Source: Paenibacillus silvisoli
GTDB taxonomy: Bacteria > Bacillota > Bacilli > Paenibacillales > Paenibacillaceae
Reading direction: 5' to 3'
Assembly (NCBI RefSeq): GCF_030866765.1
Contig: NZ_CP133017.1
Location: 221,501-285,500, forward strand
DNA: 64,000 nt
Position numbers and translations under genes: made by a program. The stretch's first letter is position 1. The number at the start of each line of letters is the position of its first letter. The notes beneath the pieces are model-generated. The model had not been told where the DNA came from, did no database searches, and saw only the letters and a list, made by a program, of their open reading frames with translations. This document shows positions 7,810 through 15,608 of this stretch, piece by piece.

Positions 7810-8587
7810 ACATACGCCGTTTCGTTTCCAAATAGTGCTCGATGCCATCCAATATCCGCTCGAGCCCGAAGTCCAGATCGTCCCCGATCGGGCTCTCGAT
7901 CTCGCCCGTATACGCGCCGGACATGACGATCGGATGCAGGTTCGGAAAGCCGCTCTCCGTCACAAGCTGTTTCATTGCGGCGGTATAGCTCTGCCCGTTG
8001 AACGTCTCCTCGCTGTTGCCGGCCCTCATGGACAAGGCCATGTCCCTAGCGATGAGGCCGCACGCCCGCGCATAGCTGCTTAGCAGCAGGACGAACGACA
8101 TTTTCTCGAATTCGTTGAGGGGAAAGTCGCGCATGATGCGCAGTACCCAATCGATGATGCGAAGCGTGCCCGGCATGATCGGGATGCCTTTGATCGGGAT
8201 GTCGCCGAACCATGGGTGCTCGCGGAATACAAGGATGCAAGCCTGTACGTACGCGCGCATTTCGTCGCGCCAATGCTGCCCGGATTCCGGCGGAATCGGG
8301 ACGTCGCTGACCTTATCCTGCATGAGCAGCAGCAAATCCTCTTTGCTGGTCATGTAGCGGTAGAGCGACATCGTCGTAAAGCCGAGCGCCCCAGCCACCC
8401 GGCTCATCGAGACGGCGGACAGGCCGTCGCGGTCGGCGATCGCAATCGCGGCGTCGACGATTTTGGCGATGCTGAGCTCGCCCTTCGGTCCCCGCCGAGG
8501 CTGCTTGACGATGCCCCAGCTCAGCCTCACCGCTTCCGGCAAGCTTTGAATGGCTTCATCGTCTGTGGGATGTTGATCATTGGACAT
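7808..8587 (-). CDS. TetR-family transcriptional repressor
   Basis: The 259-residue protein has a TetR helix-turn-helix (about residues 30-75: SIAKIVDAAIAIADRDGLSAV, then VAGALGFTTMSLYRYMTSKEDLL) and a C-terminal ligand domain of the TetR_C_1 type seen in regulators of drug exporters. The ATG at 8587 is chosen because GGAGGAATT lies just upstream; a longer reading from 8650 would lack a ribosome site. It is convergent with the exporter operon and probably represses it through the inverted repeat at 5981-6023. A similar sequence at 8624-8646, before its own start, suggests autoregulation. Confidence 0.9.
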   Translation of the reverse strand: MSNDQHPTDDEAIQSLPEAVRLSWGIVKQPRRGPKGELSIAKIVDAAIAIADRDGLSAVSMSRVAGALGFTTMSLYRYMTSKEDLLLLMQDKVSDVPIPPESGQHWRDEMRAYVQACILVFREHPWFGDIPIKGIPIMPGTLRIIDWVLRIMRDFPLNEFEKMSFVLLLSSYARACGLIARDMALSMRAGNSEETFNGQSYTAAMKQLVTESGFPNLHPIVMSGAYTGEIESPIGDDLDFGLERILDGIEHYLETKRRM

Positions 8588-8623
8588 GGCGGTAATTCCT
8601 CCGTCAAAAGGTTCGTTCCTTAA

Positions 8624-8646
8624 GTGTATATGTAGTAGACAGTATA
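8624..8646 (-). promoter_or_regulatory. Putative second operator, in front of the TetR gene
   Basis: On the minus strand this reads TATACTG..TA..ACA..ATACAC, resembling the right half of the exporter operator (TATACTGATTATACAATACAC). TATACT at 8646-8641 could be the -10 of the regulator gene. Confidence 0.4.
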
Positions 8647-8673
8647 GCACATCATAGCTCTAGGTTTTATCTA

Positions 8674-9564
8674 TCAAGACTTGAAGCAGTCGAGAAAATG
8701 CTGCGCCCGCTTGGATAGCAGCTGATCCTTCAGCCATAGGATGCCGACTTCGGATTGAAAATCGGCGTCGCGGATTTGCAGCGTCAGAACGTCGCCCGAC
8801 GGGAACGACGAGATGACCGACTTCGGGAAGAGAGTAGCCCCGATGCCTGCCGCGATGAGCGACATGATGATGGCGACGCTGGCGCATTCGCAAATGATGT
8901 TCGGTTCCAGCCCGTGTCTGTGGAATTCGCCCACAACCTGCTCGTGCATTTTGATCGTTTTGTCCGTTTTCAGCGTCAGCAGCGGGTATTGGGACAGCTC
9001 CTCCATGCTGATGTCCAGCCTGCCGGAAGGCGGCGCCCAGGAGTGGGGCATGAGCGCGACGTAAGGATCGGAAGGCAGCGGCAGCATATCCAATTTGCTT
9101 GGAGATAAATTCGCTTCAAAGGGAAGCCTAGAGATGACCAGCTCGATCGCCCGCCGTTCGAGCATCTCTCCCATGAGATAGTGGTCGCCTTCCGCGATCT
9201 TGAACGTCACCTGTGGGAACTTCTCCCGCAGCTGCTGGATCGGACCGGGGAGGATCGATACGCAGGACACGACGGCGCCGATCGAGAGCGTGCCCCGCAC
9301 GCCGAGCTCGAGCTCCTTCACTTCCTTCATCGTCTCGTCCAATTGCAGCAGCAGCGACTCTGCCCGGTCCTTGAGCAGCCGTCCCGCCGCGGTCAGCGTC
9401 AACTGCGTGCGGCTTCGTTCGAAGAGCTGCGCGCCGAGCTCCTCTTCCATCAGCATAAGCTGACGGCTGAGCGGCGGCTGTTCCATGTGCAGCAGCTTGG
9501 CCGCACGCGTAATTTGCTTCTCCTGGGCAATGGCCAGGAAGTATTTGAGCTGTCGAACGTCCAT
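8674..9564 (-). CDS. LysR-family transcriptional regulator
   Basis: The 296-residue protein has the canonical LysR N-terminal winged helix-turn-helix (MDVRQLKYFLAIAQEKQITRAAKLLH, then QPPLSRQLMLMEEELGAQLFER) and a periplasmic-binding-like effector domain (about residues 90-294). It is divergent from the branched-chain aminotransferase at 9693, with a perfect LysR-type palindrome between them, so it probably controls that gene and itself. The effector is unknown; a branched-chain keto acid or amino acid is plausible from context only. Confidence 0.92.
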   Translation of the reverse strand: MDVRQLKYFLAIAQEKQITRAAKLLHMEQPPLSRQLMLMEEELGAQLFERSRTQLTLTAAGRLLKDRAESLLLQLDETMKEVKELELGVRGTLSIGAVVSCVSILPGPIQQLREKFPQVTFKIAEGDHYLMGEMLERRAIELVISRLPFEANLSPSKLDMLPLPSDPYVALMPHSWAPPSGRLDISMEELSQYPLLTLKTDKTIKMHEQVVGEFHRHGLEPNIICECASVAIIMSLIAAGIGATLFPKSVISSFPSGDVLTLQIRDADFQSEVGILWLKDQLLSKRAQHFLDCFKS

Positions 9565-9582
9565 GAAACGTCCCCTTTTTTA

Positions 9583-9599
9583 CATACCTTGAAGGTATG
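9583..9599. promoter_or_regulatory. LysR-type operator
   Basis: CATACCTTGAAGGTATG is a perfect 17-bp palindrome containing the T-N11-A motif of LysR regulators. It lies 19-35 nt before the LysR start and covers the -35 zone of a TATAAT (9609-9614) facing the aminotransferase, which has no good -35 of its own, as expected for an activated promoter. Confidence 0.75.
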
Positions 9600-9692
9600 G
9601 GTAGTGAATATAATAGATATTTTATATATACTCAATCAAGTGGTAGTATGCAAGCAATCAACAATCTATCGAACGAGGGAGTTTGAACAAAA

Positions 9693-10766
9693 ATGACGAC
9701 AATCTCTATTGAAAGATCGACGAACACGAAGAAAAAACCGCCGCAGGATCAGCTCGGTTTCGGTATTCATTATACGGATCATATGTTTGTGATGGATTAC
9801 AGCACGGAGAAGGGCTGGCATGAGCCGCGCATTATTCCGTATCAGCCGATTGTGTTGGACCCGGCAGCGAAAGTGTTCCATTACGGGCAAACGATCTTCG
9901 AAGGCTTGAAGGCTTACAAGACGGCGGATGGCCGCATCCAGCTGTTCCGTCCGCGCGATAACTTCCGCCGCATGAACCGGTCCAATGACCGCATGAGCGT
10001 GCCGGAAATCGATATCGATCTGGCGATTGACGCGCTGGAGCAATTGGTGGCGGTCGATCATGACTGGATTCCGGATCTTGAAGGCACGTCGCTGTACATC
10101 CGGCCGTTCGTCATCGCGACTGAGCCGCTGCTTGGCGTATCGCCTTCCGAGCACTACAAATTCATGATTATCATGTCGCCTGTCGGCGCTTACTATCCGG
10201 AAGGCATCAACCCGGTAAAAATCCACGTCGAGTCGAACTACGTGCGCGCGGTTGTCGGCGGCGTCGGCGAAGCGAAGACGGCGGGCAACTACGCGGCAGC
10301 CTTGAAATCGCAGCAAGAAGCGAAGGAGCATGGTTACACGCAGGTGCTGTGGCTGGACGGCAAGCAGCACAAGTATATCGAAGAAGTCGGCAGCATGAAC
10401 GTTTTCTTCAAAATCGGCGGCACGGTGTACACGCCTGCGCTGAACGGCAGCATCCTGGCCGGCATTACGCGGAACTCGGTCATCCAGCTGCTGAAGCACT
10501 GGGGGGTTCCGGTCGAAGAGCGGGTGCTGTCCATCGACGAGCTGTACGAAGCGGGCCGCAACGGTACGCTGGAGGAAGCGTTCGGGACAGGCACTGCGGC
10601 TGTCATCTCCCCGATCGGCGAGATGAACTGGAACGGAGAGAAGCTGATTATTGGCGAAGGCAAGACCGGCCAGCTCTCGAAATCGGTGTACGACACGTTA
10701 ACGGGCATCCAAACCGGCGCGGTAGAAGATCCGTTCGGCTGGACGCAGCAAGTCGAAGTTAAATAA
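9693..10766 (+). CDS. ilvE: Branched-chain amino acid aminotransferase
   Basis: The 357-residue protein is a type II (IlvK/BCAT-like) fold-type IV PLP aminotransferase that interconverts Leu, Ile and Val with their keto acids using glutamate/2-oxoglutarate. Visible motifs are FHYGQTIFEGLKAY near residue 62, RPFVIATEP near 137, the PLP lysine in GEAKTAGNYA (Lys195), EEVGSMNVFF and the C-terminal phosphate loop EAFGTGTAAVISPIG. Length fits the family. GAGGGAG lies upstream of the ATG at 9693. It stands alone, between the LysR operator and a strong terminator, so LysR control is likely. Confidence 0.95.
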   Translation: MTTISIERSTNTKKKPPQDQLGFGIHYTDHMFVMDYSTEKGWHEPRIIPYQPIVLDPAAKVFHYGQTIFEGLKAYKTADGRIQLFRPRDNFRRMNRSNDRMSVPEIDIDLAIDALEQLVAVDHDWIPDLEGTSLYIRPFVIATEPLLGVSPSEHYKFMIIMSPVGAYYPEGINPVKIHVESNYVRAVVGGVGEAKTAGNYAAALKSQQEAKEHGYTQVLWLDGKQHKYIEEVGSMNVFFKIGGTVYTPALNGSILAGITRNSVIQLLKHWGVPVEERVLSIDELYEAGRNGTLEEAFGTGTAAVISPIGEMNWNGEKLIIGEGKTGQLSKSVYDTLTGIQTGAVEDPFGWTQQVEVK

Positions 10767-10779
10767 ATAGATCCATGCA

Positions 10780-10815
10780 AGATGGCGCAGAGGCCTAACT
10801 CTGCGCCATCTTTTT
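10780..10815 (+). terminator. Rho-independent terminator of the aminotransferase gene
   Basis: 12-bp stem AGATGGCGCAGA / TCTGCGCCATCT followed by TTTTT. Confidence 0.93.
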
Positions 10816-10910
10816 GGTATTGGCGTGCCGCTAAAAAGCTGCTTTCAAAAAAAGTGACGGAATCATGATAAAAAAGTGAACAAATTTTGAACGAAAGATG
10901 CTATACTGGA

Positions 10911-10936
10911 GGTAAATATGACGAGTTCGTGAACTC
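10911..10936 (+). promoter_or_regulatory. Possible four-codon leader peptide with hairpin
   Basis: A good ribosome site (GGAGG) precedes ATG ACG AGT TCG TGA (10918-10932). The inverted repeat GAGTTC/GAACTC (10923-10936) overlaps its end, just before the ribosome site of the next gene. It could couple or attenuate translation of the small membrane protein, or be chance. Confidence 0.3.
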
Positions 10937-10954
10937 TCTCCGAGGAGTGTATAG

Positions 10955-11200
10955 ATGATGATGAATATGACGGCCAAGCGCCAGACGGAACGGAACGGGA
11001 AATCGGTGTTCTTCGCGATGAAGATCGCGGCATGGGCGGCGCTTTGCGTAGGCTTATGCCTTTGTCTGATCCGCGTAAGCGACTTTAACGACAACAATTC
11101 CTTGCTGATGTCCGGCATCGGGTTCATGGTAGGCAGCGTGTTTATTTATACGATCGGTACGGCGATCAATCTTGTCGAGAAGCGCAACGAGACGGAGTAG
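10955..11200 (+). CDS. Small two-helix membrane protein, unknown function
   Basis: The 81-residue protein has a basic N-terminus (MTAKRQTERNGK), two hydrophobic helices (about residues 20-42 and 50-70) joined by a polar loop SDFNDNNS, and a charged C-terminus. GAGGAG lies 7 nt before the ATG and a terminator follows, so it is a single-gene unit. I do not recognise a named family; it fits the many conserved two-helix proteins of Bacillales. A four-codon ORF with its own ribosome site precedes it. Confidence 0.7.
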   Translation: MMMNMTAKRQTERNGKSVFFAMKIAAWAALCVGLCLCLIRVSDFNDNNSLLMSGIGFMVGSVFIYTIGTAINLVEKRNETE

Positions 11201-11228
11201 CAAGCAAGCGCGAACGACTGGTGAATCA

Positions 11229-11263
11229 GGGGCTGTTTCCTAAATGGGGAGCGGCCCCTTTTT
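11229..11263 (+). terminator. Rho-independent terminator
   Basis: GGGGC ... GCCCC stem with partial inner pairing (TTCC/GGGGA), followed by TTTTT, 28 nt after the small membrane protein gene. Confidence 0.75.
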
Positions 11264-11391
11264 GTCGTGTCCGAATGCAATTGCGGCGAAACGTTGAACA
11301 GATTATTACGGAATTAAGGCAGTAAATTGACGCCTTTGTTAACAGCCGTCACAAGAGCGCCGGAACGTGCTATATTTTGAGCAAGGAGAAA

Positions 11392-11409
11392 TTGTGATTA
11401 ATTTCACAG
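11392..11409. promoter_or_regulatory. Rex-like operator in the qox leader
   Basis: TTGTGATTAATTTCACAG matches the Gram-positive Rex consensus TTGTGAAnnnnTTCACAA closely, with near-perfect dyad symmetry. It lies just downstream of a possible -10 (TATATT, 11371-11376) and 53 nt before the qoxA start. NADH-sensing Rex could therefore control the oxidase. A second palindrome, TACCATTCATGGTA, lies at 11430-11443. Confidence 0.6.
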
Positions 11410-11461
11410 CCGTAAATATGATAATCGGTTACCATTCATGGTAGTTGGGAGATGAGAATAG

Positions 11462-12526
11462 ATGAAACTTGCGACGAAAATGATGCGGCGGTTCGCGGCG
11501 CTCGCCTTGCTGGGCGGAACGGTGCTGATGACCTCGGGCTGCCAGTCGATGATCGTATTCGATCCGAAGGGGCCGGTCGGCGCCCATCAGCGAGACTTGA
11601 TTTACTTCACGATGCTGCTTTGCCTGATTGTCCTCGTGCCGGTGCTGCTGCTCACGGCATGGATTATTTGGCGCTATCGGGATAAGAAGGGAAGCAAGGC
11701 AACGTACCAGCCAAAGTGGTCGCACAGCACGAAGCTCGAAATCGTATGGTGGGGCATTCCGATCATCATTATTCTCGTGCTCGCCATCGTAACGGCGCGC
11801 TACACCTACATGCTGGATCCGGCCAAACCGCTCGAGTCCGAGAAGAAGCCGATAACCGTTCAGGTGACCTCGCTGGACTGGAAATGGCTGTTCCAATATC
11901 CGGAGCAGGGCATCGCAACGGTGAACTACCTGGTCATTCCGGAGGATACGCCCGTTAAGTTCGATCTGACGTCCGACGGGCCGATGAACTCCTTCTGGGT
12001 ACCGCAGCTCGGCGGCATGATCTATACGATGTCCGGCATGGCGACGACGCTGCATTTGCAGGCGGACGAGATCGGCGAGTATATGGGAACCGGCGCGAAT
12101 TTTACGGGACGCGAATTCGGCAAAATGGGCTTTACGGTCAAAGCGGTCTCCGATGCCGATTTCGGGGATTGGGTGGAAAAGTCGAAGGCTAGCGGAAACG
12201 CGCTGACCGAGCAAGGCTATCAGCAGTTGGCTAAGCCGGGCACCTCGGACCAAGTAACGTATGCTTCGATTCCGGACGGCTTGTTCGGACGAATCGTTCA
12301 CCATTATTCGATGAGCCGCGGCGCATCGGCGGGCATCTTCGAAAAGGCGAAGACGCGCAGCGAGCTGCAAGAAGAGAACCCTGCCGGCGAAGAAGAGCAG
12401 ACGGACTCGACAAAAGCAGAAGACGAACATTCCGGCCATTCCATGGACGACATGGAAGGCATGGAAGGTATGGATAGTATGGATGACATGGAAGGCATGG
12501 AAGGCCATGACATGTCCAATCATTAA
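11462..12526 (+). CDS. qoxA: aa3-type quinol oxidase subunit II
   Basis: The 354-residue lipoprotein has a leader with lipobox LMTSGC, two membrane helices (about residues 45-70 and 90-112) and an extracellular cupredoxin domain (ITVQVTSLDWKWLFQYPEQGIATVN onward). The region equivalent to the CuA site (GANFTGREFGKMGF) has no Cys, so electrons come from menaquinol, not cytochrome c. It is the quinol-binding subunit of the proton-pumping oxidase encoded by the next three genes. The last 35 residues are an unusual Met/Asp/Glu/Gly/His-rich tail with repeated DMEGMEG motifs. The start has GGGAGATGAG upstream. Confidence 0.92.
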   Translation: MKLATKMMRRFAALALLGGTVLMTSGCQSMIVFDPKGPVGAHQRDLIYFTMLLCLIVLVPVLLLTAWIIWRYRDKKGSKATYQPKWSHSTKLEIVWWGIPIIIILVLAIVTARYTYMLDPAKPLESEKKPITVQVTSLDWKWLFQYPEQGIATVNYLVIPEDTPVKFDLTSDGPMNSFWVPQLGGMIYTMSGMATTLHLQADEIGEYMGTGANFTGREFGKMGFTVKAVSDADFGDWVEKSKASGNALTEQGYQQLAKPGTSDQVTYASIPDGLFGRIVHHYSMSRGASAGIFEKAKTRSELQEENPAGEEEQTDSTKAEDEHSGHSMDDMEGMEGMDSMDDMEGMEGHDMSNH

Positions 12527-12543
12527 CGGGAGGAGGCAGTTCC

Positions 12544-14514
12544 ATGCTGGATAAAATAAAAGATTTCGCGTCATGGTTCTTCGTAACCGGCGACCCGCTC
12601 ATCTACGGAGCGGACATCGCGATCGCGCTGACGACGCTGGCCATCATTTTCGTACTGACCTATTTCAAGAAGTGGACCTGGCTGTATCGTGAATGGCTGA
12701 CGACCGTCGACCATAAACGCGTCGGGATTATGTATATCATCGCTTCGCTGCTCATGCTGTTCCGCGGCGGCGTCGACGCTTTGCTGATGCGGACGCAGTT
12801 GGCTTTTCCGGATATGAAGTTTTTGTCTCCGGAGCACTACAATGAAGTATTTACGACGCACGGCGTCATTATGATTTTGTTTATGGCGATGCCGCTCATG
12901 TTCGGCTTGTTCAACATCGCCGTGCCGCTGCAATTGGGGGCGCGCGACGTCGCATTCCCGTTCCTGAACTCGCTCAGCTTCTGGCTCTTCTTCATGGGCG
13001 CGATGCTGTTCAACATGTCGTTCGTCATCGGCGGTTCGGCGGATTCCGGTTGGCTGGCTTACCCGCCGCTCTCGGAGATGACGGGCAGCCCCGGCGTCGG
13101 ACAGGATTTCTACATTTGGGGGATTCAAATTTCCGGTATCGGCTCCTTGATGACGGGCATTAACTTTATCGTCACGATCGTAAAAATGCGAGCGCCGGGC
13201 ATGACCTGGTCGAAGGTGCCGATGTTCACCTGGTCGGTTCTGTCGAGCTGCGTCACGATCATCGTAGCTTTCCCTGTATTGACCGTCACGCTTGCGCTTC
13301 TCTTCCTTGACCGGTACTTGGGCGCGCACTTCTTCACGATGGACGGCGGCGGTAACGCCATGATGTACATCAACTTGATTTGGATGTGGGGCCATCCCGA
13401 GGTTTACATCGTCGTGCTCCCCGCATTCGGTATTTTCTCGGAAATCGTGGCTACGTTCTCGAAGAAGCGTCTGTTCGGCTATGCCTCGATGGTCTTTGCG
13501 ATGATGAGCATCAGCGTCATGTCGTATTTCACGTGGCTCCATCACTTCTTCACGATGGGCTCCGGGGCGAACGTCAACATTTTCTTCGCCATTACGACGA
13601 TGATCATCGCCATACCGACCGGCGTCAAAATATTCAACTGGTTGTTCACGATGTACCGCGGCCGAATCAACTTCAGCACGCCGATGCTGTGGACGATCGC
13701 CTTCATTCCGTGCTTCGTGGTCGGCGGGATGACCGGGGTTATGCTCTCGGTTGCGCCGGCTGACTTCCAGTTCCATAACAGCTACTTCCTGATCGCGCAC
13801 TTCCACCAAGTGCTGATCGGCGGCGTCGCATTCGGTTATTTTGCGGGTCTGTACTACTGGTGGCCGAAAATGTTCGGCTTCAAGCTGAACGAGAAGCTCG
13901 GCAAGTGGGCGTTCTGGATTTGGAACATCGGCTTCTATGTCTGCTTCATGCCGCAGTATTTCGTCGGTCTCGACGGCATGACCCGCCGCGTCAGCACGTA
14001 CAGCTGGGATACCGGCTGGTGGGCGATGAACTTCACGTCGACCATTGGCGGCTTCTTGATGGGCCTCGGCTTCCTGTTCCAGGTTTGGCAGATTGCGCAC
14101 AGCATCAAGTTCATGGAGAAGGATACGACGGGCGATCCGTGGAACGGCCGTACGCTGGAATGGTCGATTCCTTCGCCGGCGCCGCTCTATAACTTCGCCA
14201 CTACGCCGATGGTCACCGAGCGTGACGATTGGTGGGAGGAGAAGGAGCGTATCGCCGCAGGCCAGGCGCCGAAAGCGAAGCCTGCGCTTGAACCGATCCA
14301 TATGCCGAAGAACTCGGCGATTCCGTTCATCCAATCGGTCTGCTGGTTTATGGTCGGCTTCGGACTCGTGTTCCACTGGCTGTGGATCGCGATCCCGGGC
14401 TTCATCGGGGTATTCGCCACGATGCTCGCGCATTCGTTTAATTACAAATCTGACTACTACATCCAAGTGGATGAAATCGAACGCACGGAAGCTGCGGCAA
14501 GGAGGACTGTCTAA
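12544..14514 (+). CDS. qoxB: aa3-type quinol oxidase subunit I
   Basis: The 656-residue haem-copper oxidase catalytic subunit has about 14-15 membrane helices. Visible signatures are TTVDHKRVGIMY at the first helix, GHPEVYI (CuB His and the cross-linked Tyr), the His-His pair in WLHHFFTMG, and HFHQVLIGG supplying the high-spin haem and low-spin haem ligands. It reduces O2 to water and pumps protons. It starts 17 nt after qoxA behind GGGAGGAGG and overlaps qoxC by 1 nt (TAATG). C-terminal residues are family-typical for QoxB/CyoB rather than CtaD. Confidence 0.96.
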   Translation: MLDKIKDFASWFFVTGDPLIYGADIAIALTTLAIIFVLTYFKKWTWLYREWLTTVDHKRVGIMYIIASLLMLFRGGVDALLMRTQLAFPDMKFLSPEHYNEVFTTHGVIMILFMAMPLMFGLFNIAVPLQLGARDVAFPFLNSLSFWLFFMGAMLFNMSFVIGGSADSGWLAYPPLSEMTGSPGVGQDFYIWGIQISGIGSLMTGINFIVTIVKMRAPGMTWSKVPMFTWSVLSSCVTIIVAFPVLTVTLALLFLDRYLGAHFFTMDGGGNAMMYINLIWMWGHPEVYIVVLPAFGIFSEIVATFSKKRLFGYASMVFAMMSISVMSYFTWLHHFFTMGSGANVNIFFAITTMIIAIPTGVKIFNWLFTMYRGRINFSTPMLWTIAFIPCFVVGGMTGVMLSVAPADFQFHNSYFLIAHFHQVLIGGVAFGYFAGLYYWWPKMFGFKLNEKLGKWAFWIWNIGFYVCFMPQYFVGLDGMTRRVSTYSWDTGWWAMNFTSTIGGFLMGLGFLFQVWQIAHSIKFMEKDTTGDPWNGRTLEWSIPSPAPLYNFATTPMVTERDDWWEEKERIAAGQAPKAKPALEPIHMPKNSAIPFIQSVCWFMVGFGLVFHWLWIAIPGFIGVFATMLAHSFNYKSDYYIQVDEIERTEAAARRTV

Positions 14515-15140
14515 TGGCGCATCATGCTTCGGGGACGCACGCGCACGCTCTGGCTCACGGAGATGGCCATGACGGCCATCATGACCTGGAAGAGCTTCGC
14601 AAATTCGGCTTCTGGATTTTCCTGATTACCGACTGTATTCTGTTTGCGGCGCTGTTCGCCGTCTATATCGTGCTTCACGGCAGCACGGCGGGCGGTCCGG
14701 GGCCGAAAGAAATATTCGAAATGCCTGGCGTTATCGTGGAAACGTTCATCTTGCTGACGAGCAGCTTCACGAGCGGTCTCGCGGTGCTGGCGATGAATGC
14801 CGGCAGCCGCAAAGGGCTGATCGGCTGGCTGATCGTAACGATTCTGCTGGGCGCGAGCTTCATCGGGCTTGAGGTGACTGAATTCGTGAAGCTGGTGCAT
14901 GAAGGGCACACGATCAGCACGAGCGCTTTCTTATCTGGCTTCTTCACGCTCGTTGGCACGCACGGACTTCACGTTTCGCTCGGTATTTGCTGGATTACGG
15001 CAGTCATCATTCAATTAGCTCGTCATGGCATTACGCCGGTGACGAAACGCAAGGTACAGATTACAAGCCTGTACTGGCACTTCCTTGACGCGGTCTGGAT
15101 CTTCGTCTTTACCATCGTCTACTTGATGGGGGTGATGTGA
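14514..15140 (+). CDS. qoxC: Quinol oxidase subunit III
   Basis: The 208-residue protein has a His-rich cytoplasmic start (HHASGTHAHALAHGDGHDGHHD) and five hydrophobic helices, with the family motifs FWIFLITDCILFAALFAVY, EVTEFVKLVHEG and HGLHVSLG. It is a structural subunit around the catalytic core. The ATG overlaps the qoxB stop by one base, so translation is coupled. The His-rich start, shared with qoxD, may bind copper or other metals; this is an inference. Confidence 0.95.
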   Translation: MAHHASGTHAHALAHGDGHDGHHDLEELRKFGFWIFLITDCILFAALFAVYIVLHGSTAGGPGPKEIFEMPGVIVETFILLTSSFTSGLAVLAMNAGSRKGLIGWLIVTILLGASFIGLEVTEFVKLVHEGHTISTSAFLSGFFTLVGTHGLHVSLGICWITAVIIQLARHGITPVTKRKVQITSLYWHFLDAVWIFVFTIVYLMGVM

Positions 15141-15141
15141 T

Positions 15142-15477
15142 ATGGCGCAGCACGGCAATCATGCGCATGGCGGTCATGAGGAAGGCGGGCATGGCTCGCT
15201 GAAGGAGTATGTGATCGGTTTCGCGATTTCCATCATTTTGACGATCATTCCGATCTTCGTCGCCATGAAAGGGTGGCTTGAAGGCACGTCGGCGGTTGTC
15301 GTTCTGATCGGATCGGCGGTTCTGCAATTCGCGGTACAGCTTCTGTTCTTCATGCATCTGCGTGAAGAGAAAGGGCCGCGCTATAACCTGATGACGCTGA
15401 TTCTCGGCTTGGTCATCGTCGTGACGATCGTGGCGGGCTCCATCTGGATTATGGCGAACAACCCGATGGTACATTGA
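15142..15477 (+). CDS. qoxD: Quinol oxidase subunit IV
   Basis: The 111-residue protein has a His/Gly-rich start (QHGNHAHGGHEEGGHG) and three membrane helices; LQFAVQLLFFMHLREEKGPRYN is typical of CyoD/QoxD/CtaF. It assists assembly and stability of the oxidase. It starts immediately after qoxC behind GGGGGTGAT and is followed by a strong terminator, closing the operon. Confidence 0.93.
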   Translation: MAQHGNHAHGGHEEGGHGSLKEYVIGFAISIILTIIPIFVAMKGWLEGTSAVVVLIGSAVLQFAVQLLFFMHLREEKGPRYNLMTLILGLVIVVTIVAGSIWIMANNPMVH

Positions 15478-15484
15478 TAAGCTG

Positions 15485-15517
15485 TAGGGCATTCCTGAAC
15501 GGGAATGCCCTATTTTT
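15485..15517 (+). terminator. Terminator of the qox operon
   Basis: 11-bp stem TAGGGCATTCC / GGGAATGCCCTA with a 5-nt loop, followed by TTTTT. Confidence 0.93.
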
Positions 15518-15608
15518 GTAAATCATCACAATCGACATGCTCTATGGCGGAATGCGATAATTAGGGCTAGTAAACAACTTTATTCGTGATAAAGGAGTTT
15601 TAGCCCGC

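Noticed and set aside
12571-14466. A 631-codon open frame antisense to qoxB
   Set aside because: It is a shadow frame caused by GC-rich third positions; the translation is Arg/His/Asp-rich without domains, and qoxB is certain.
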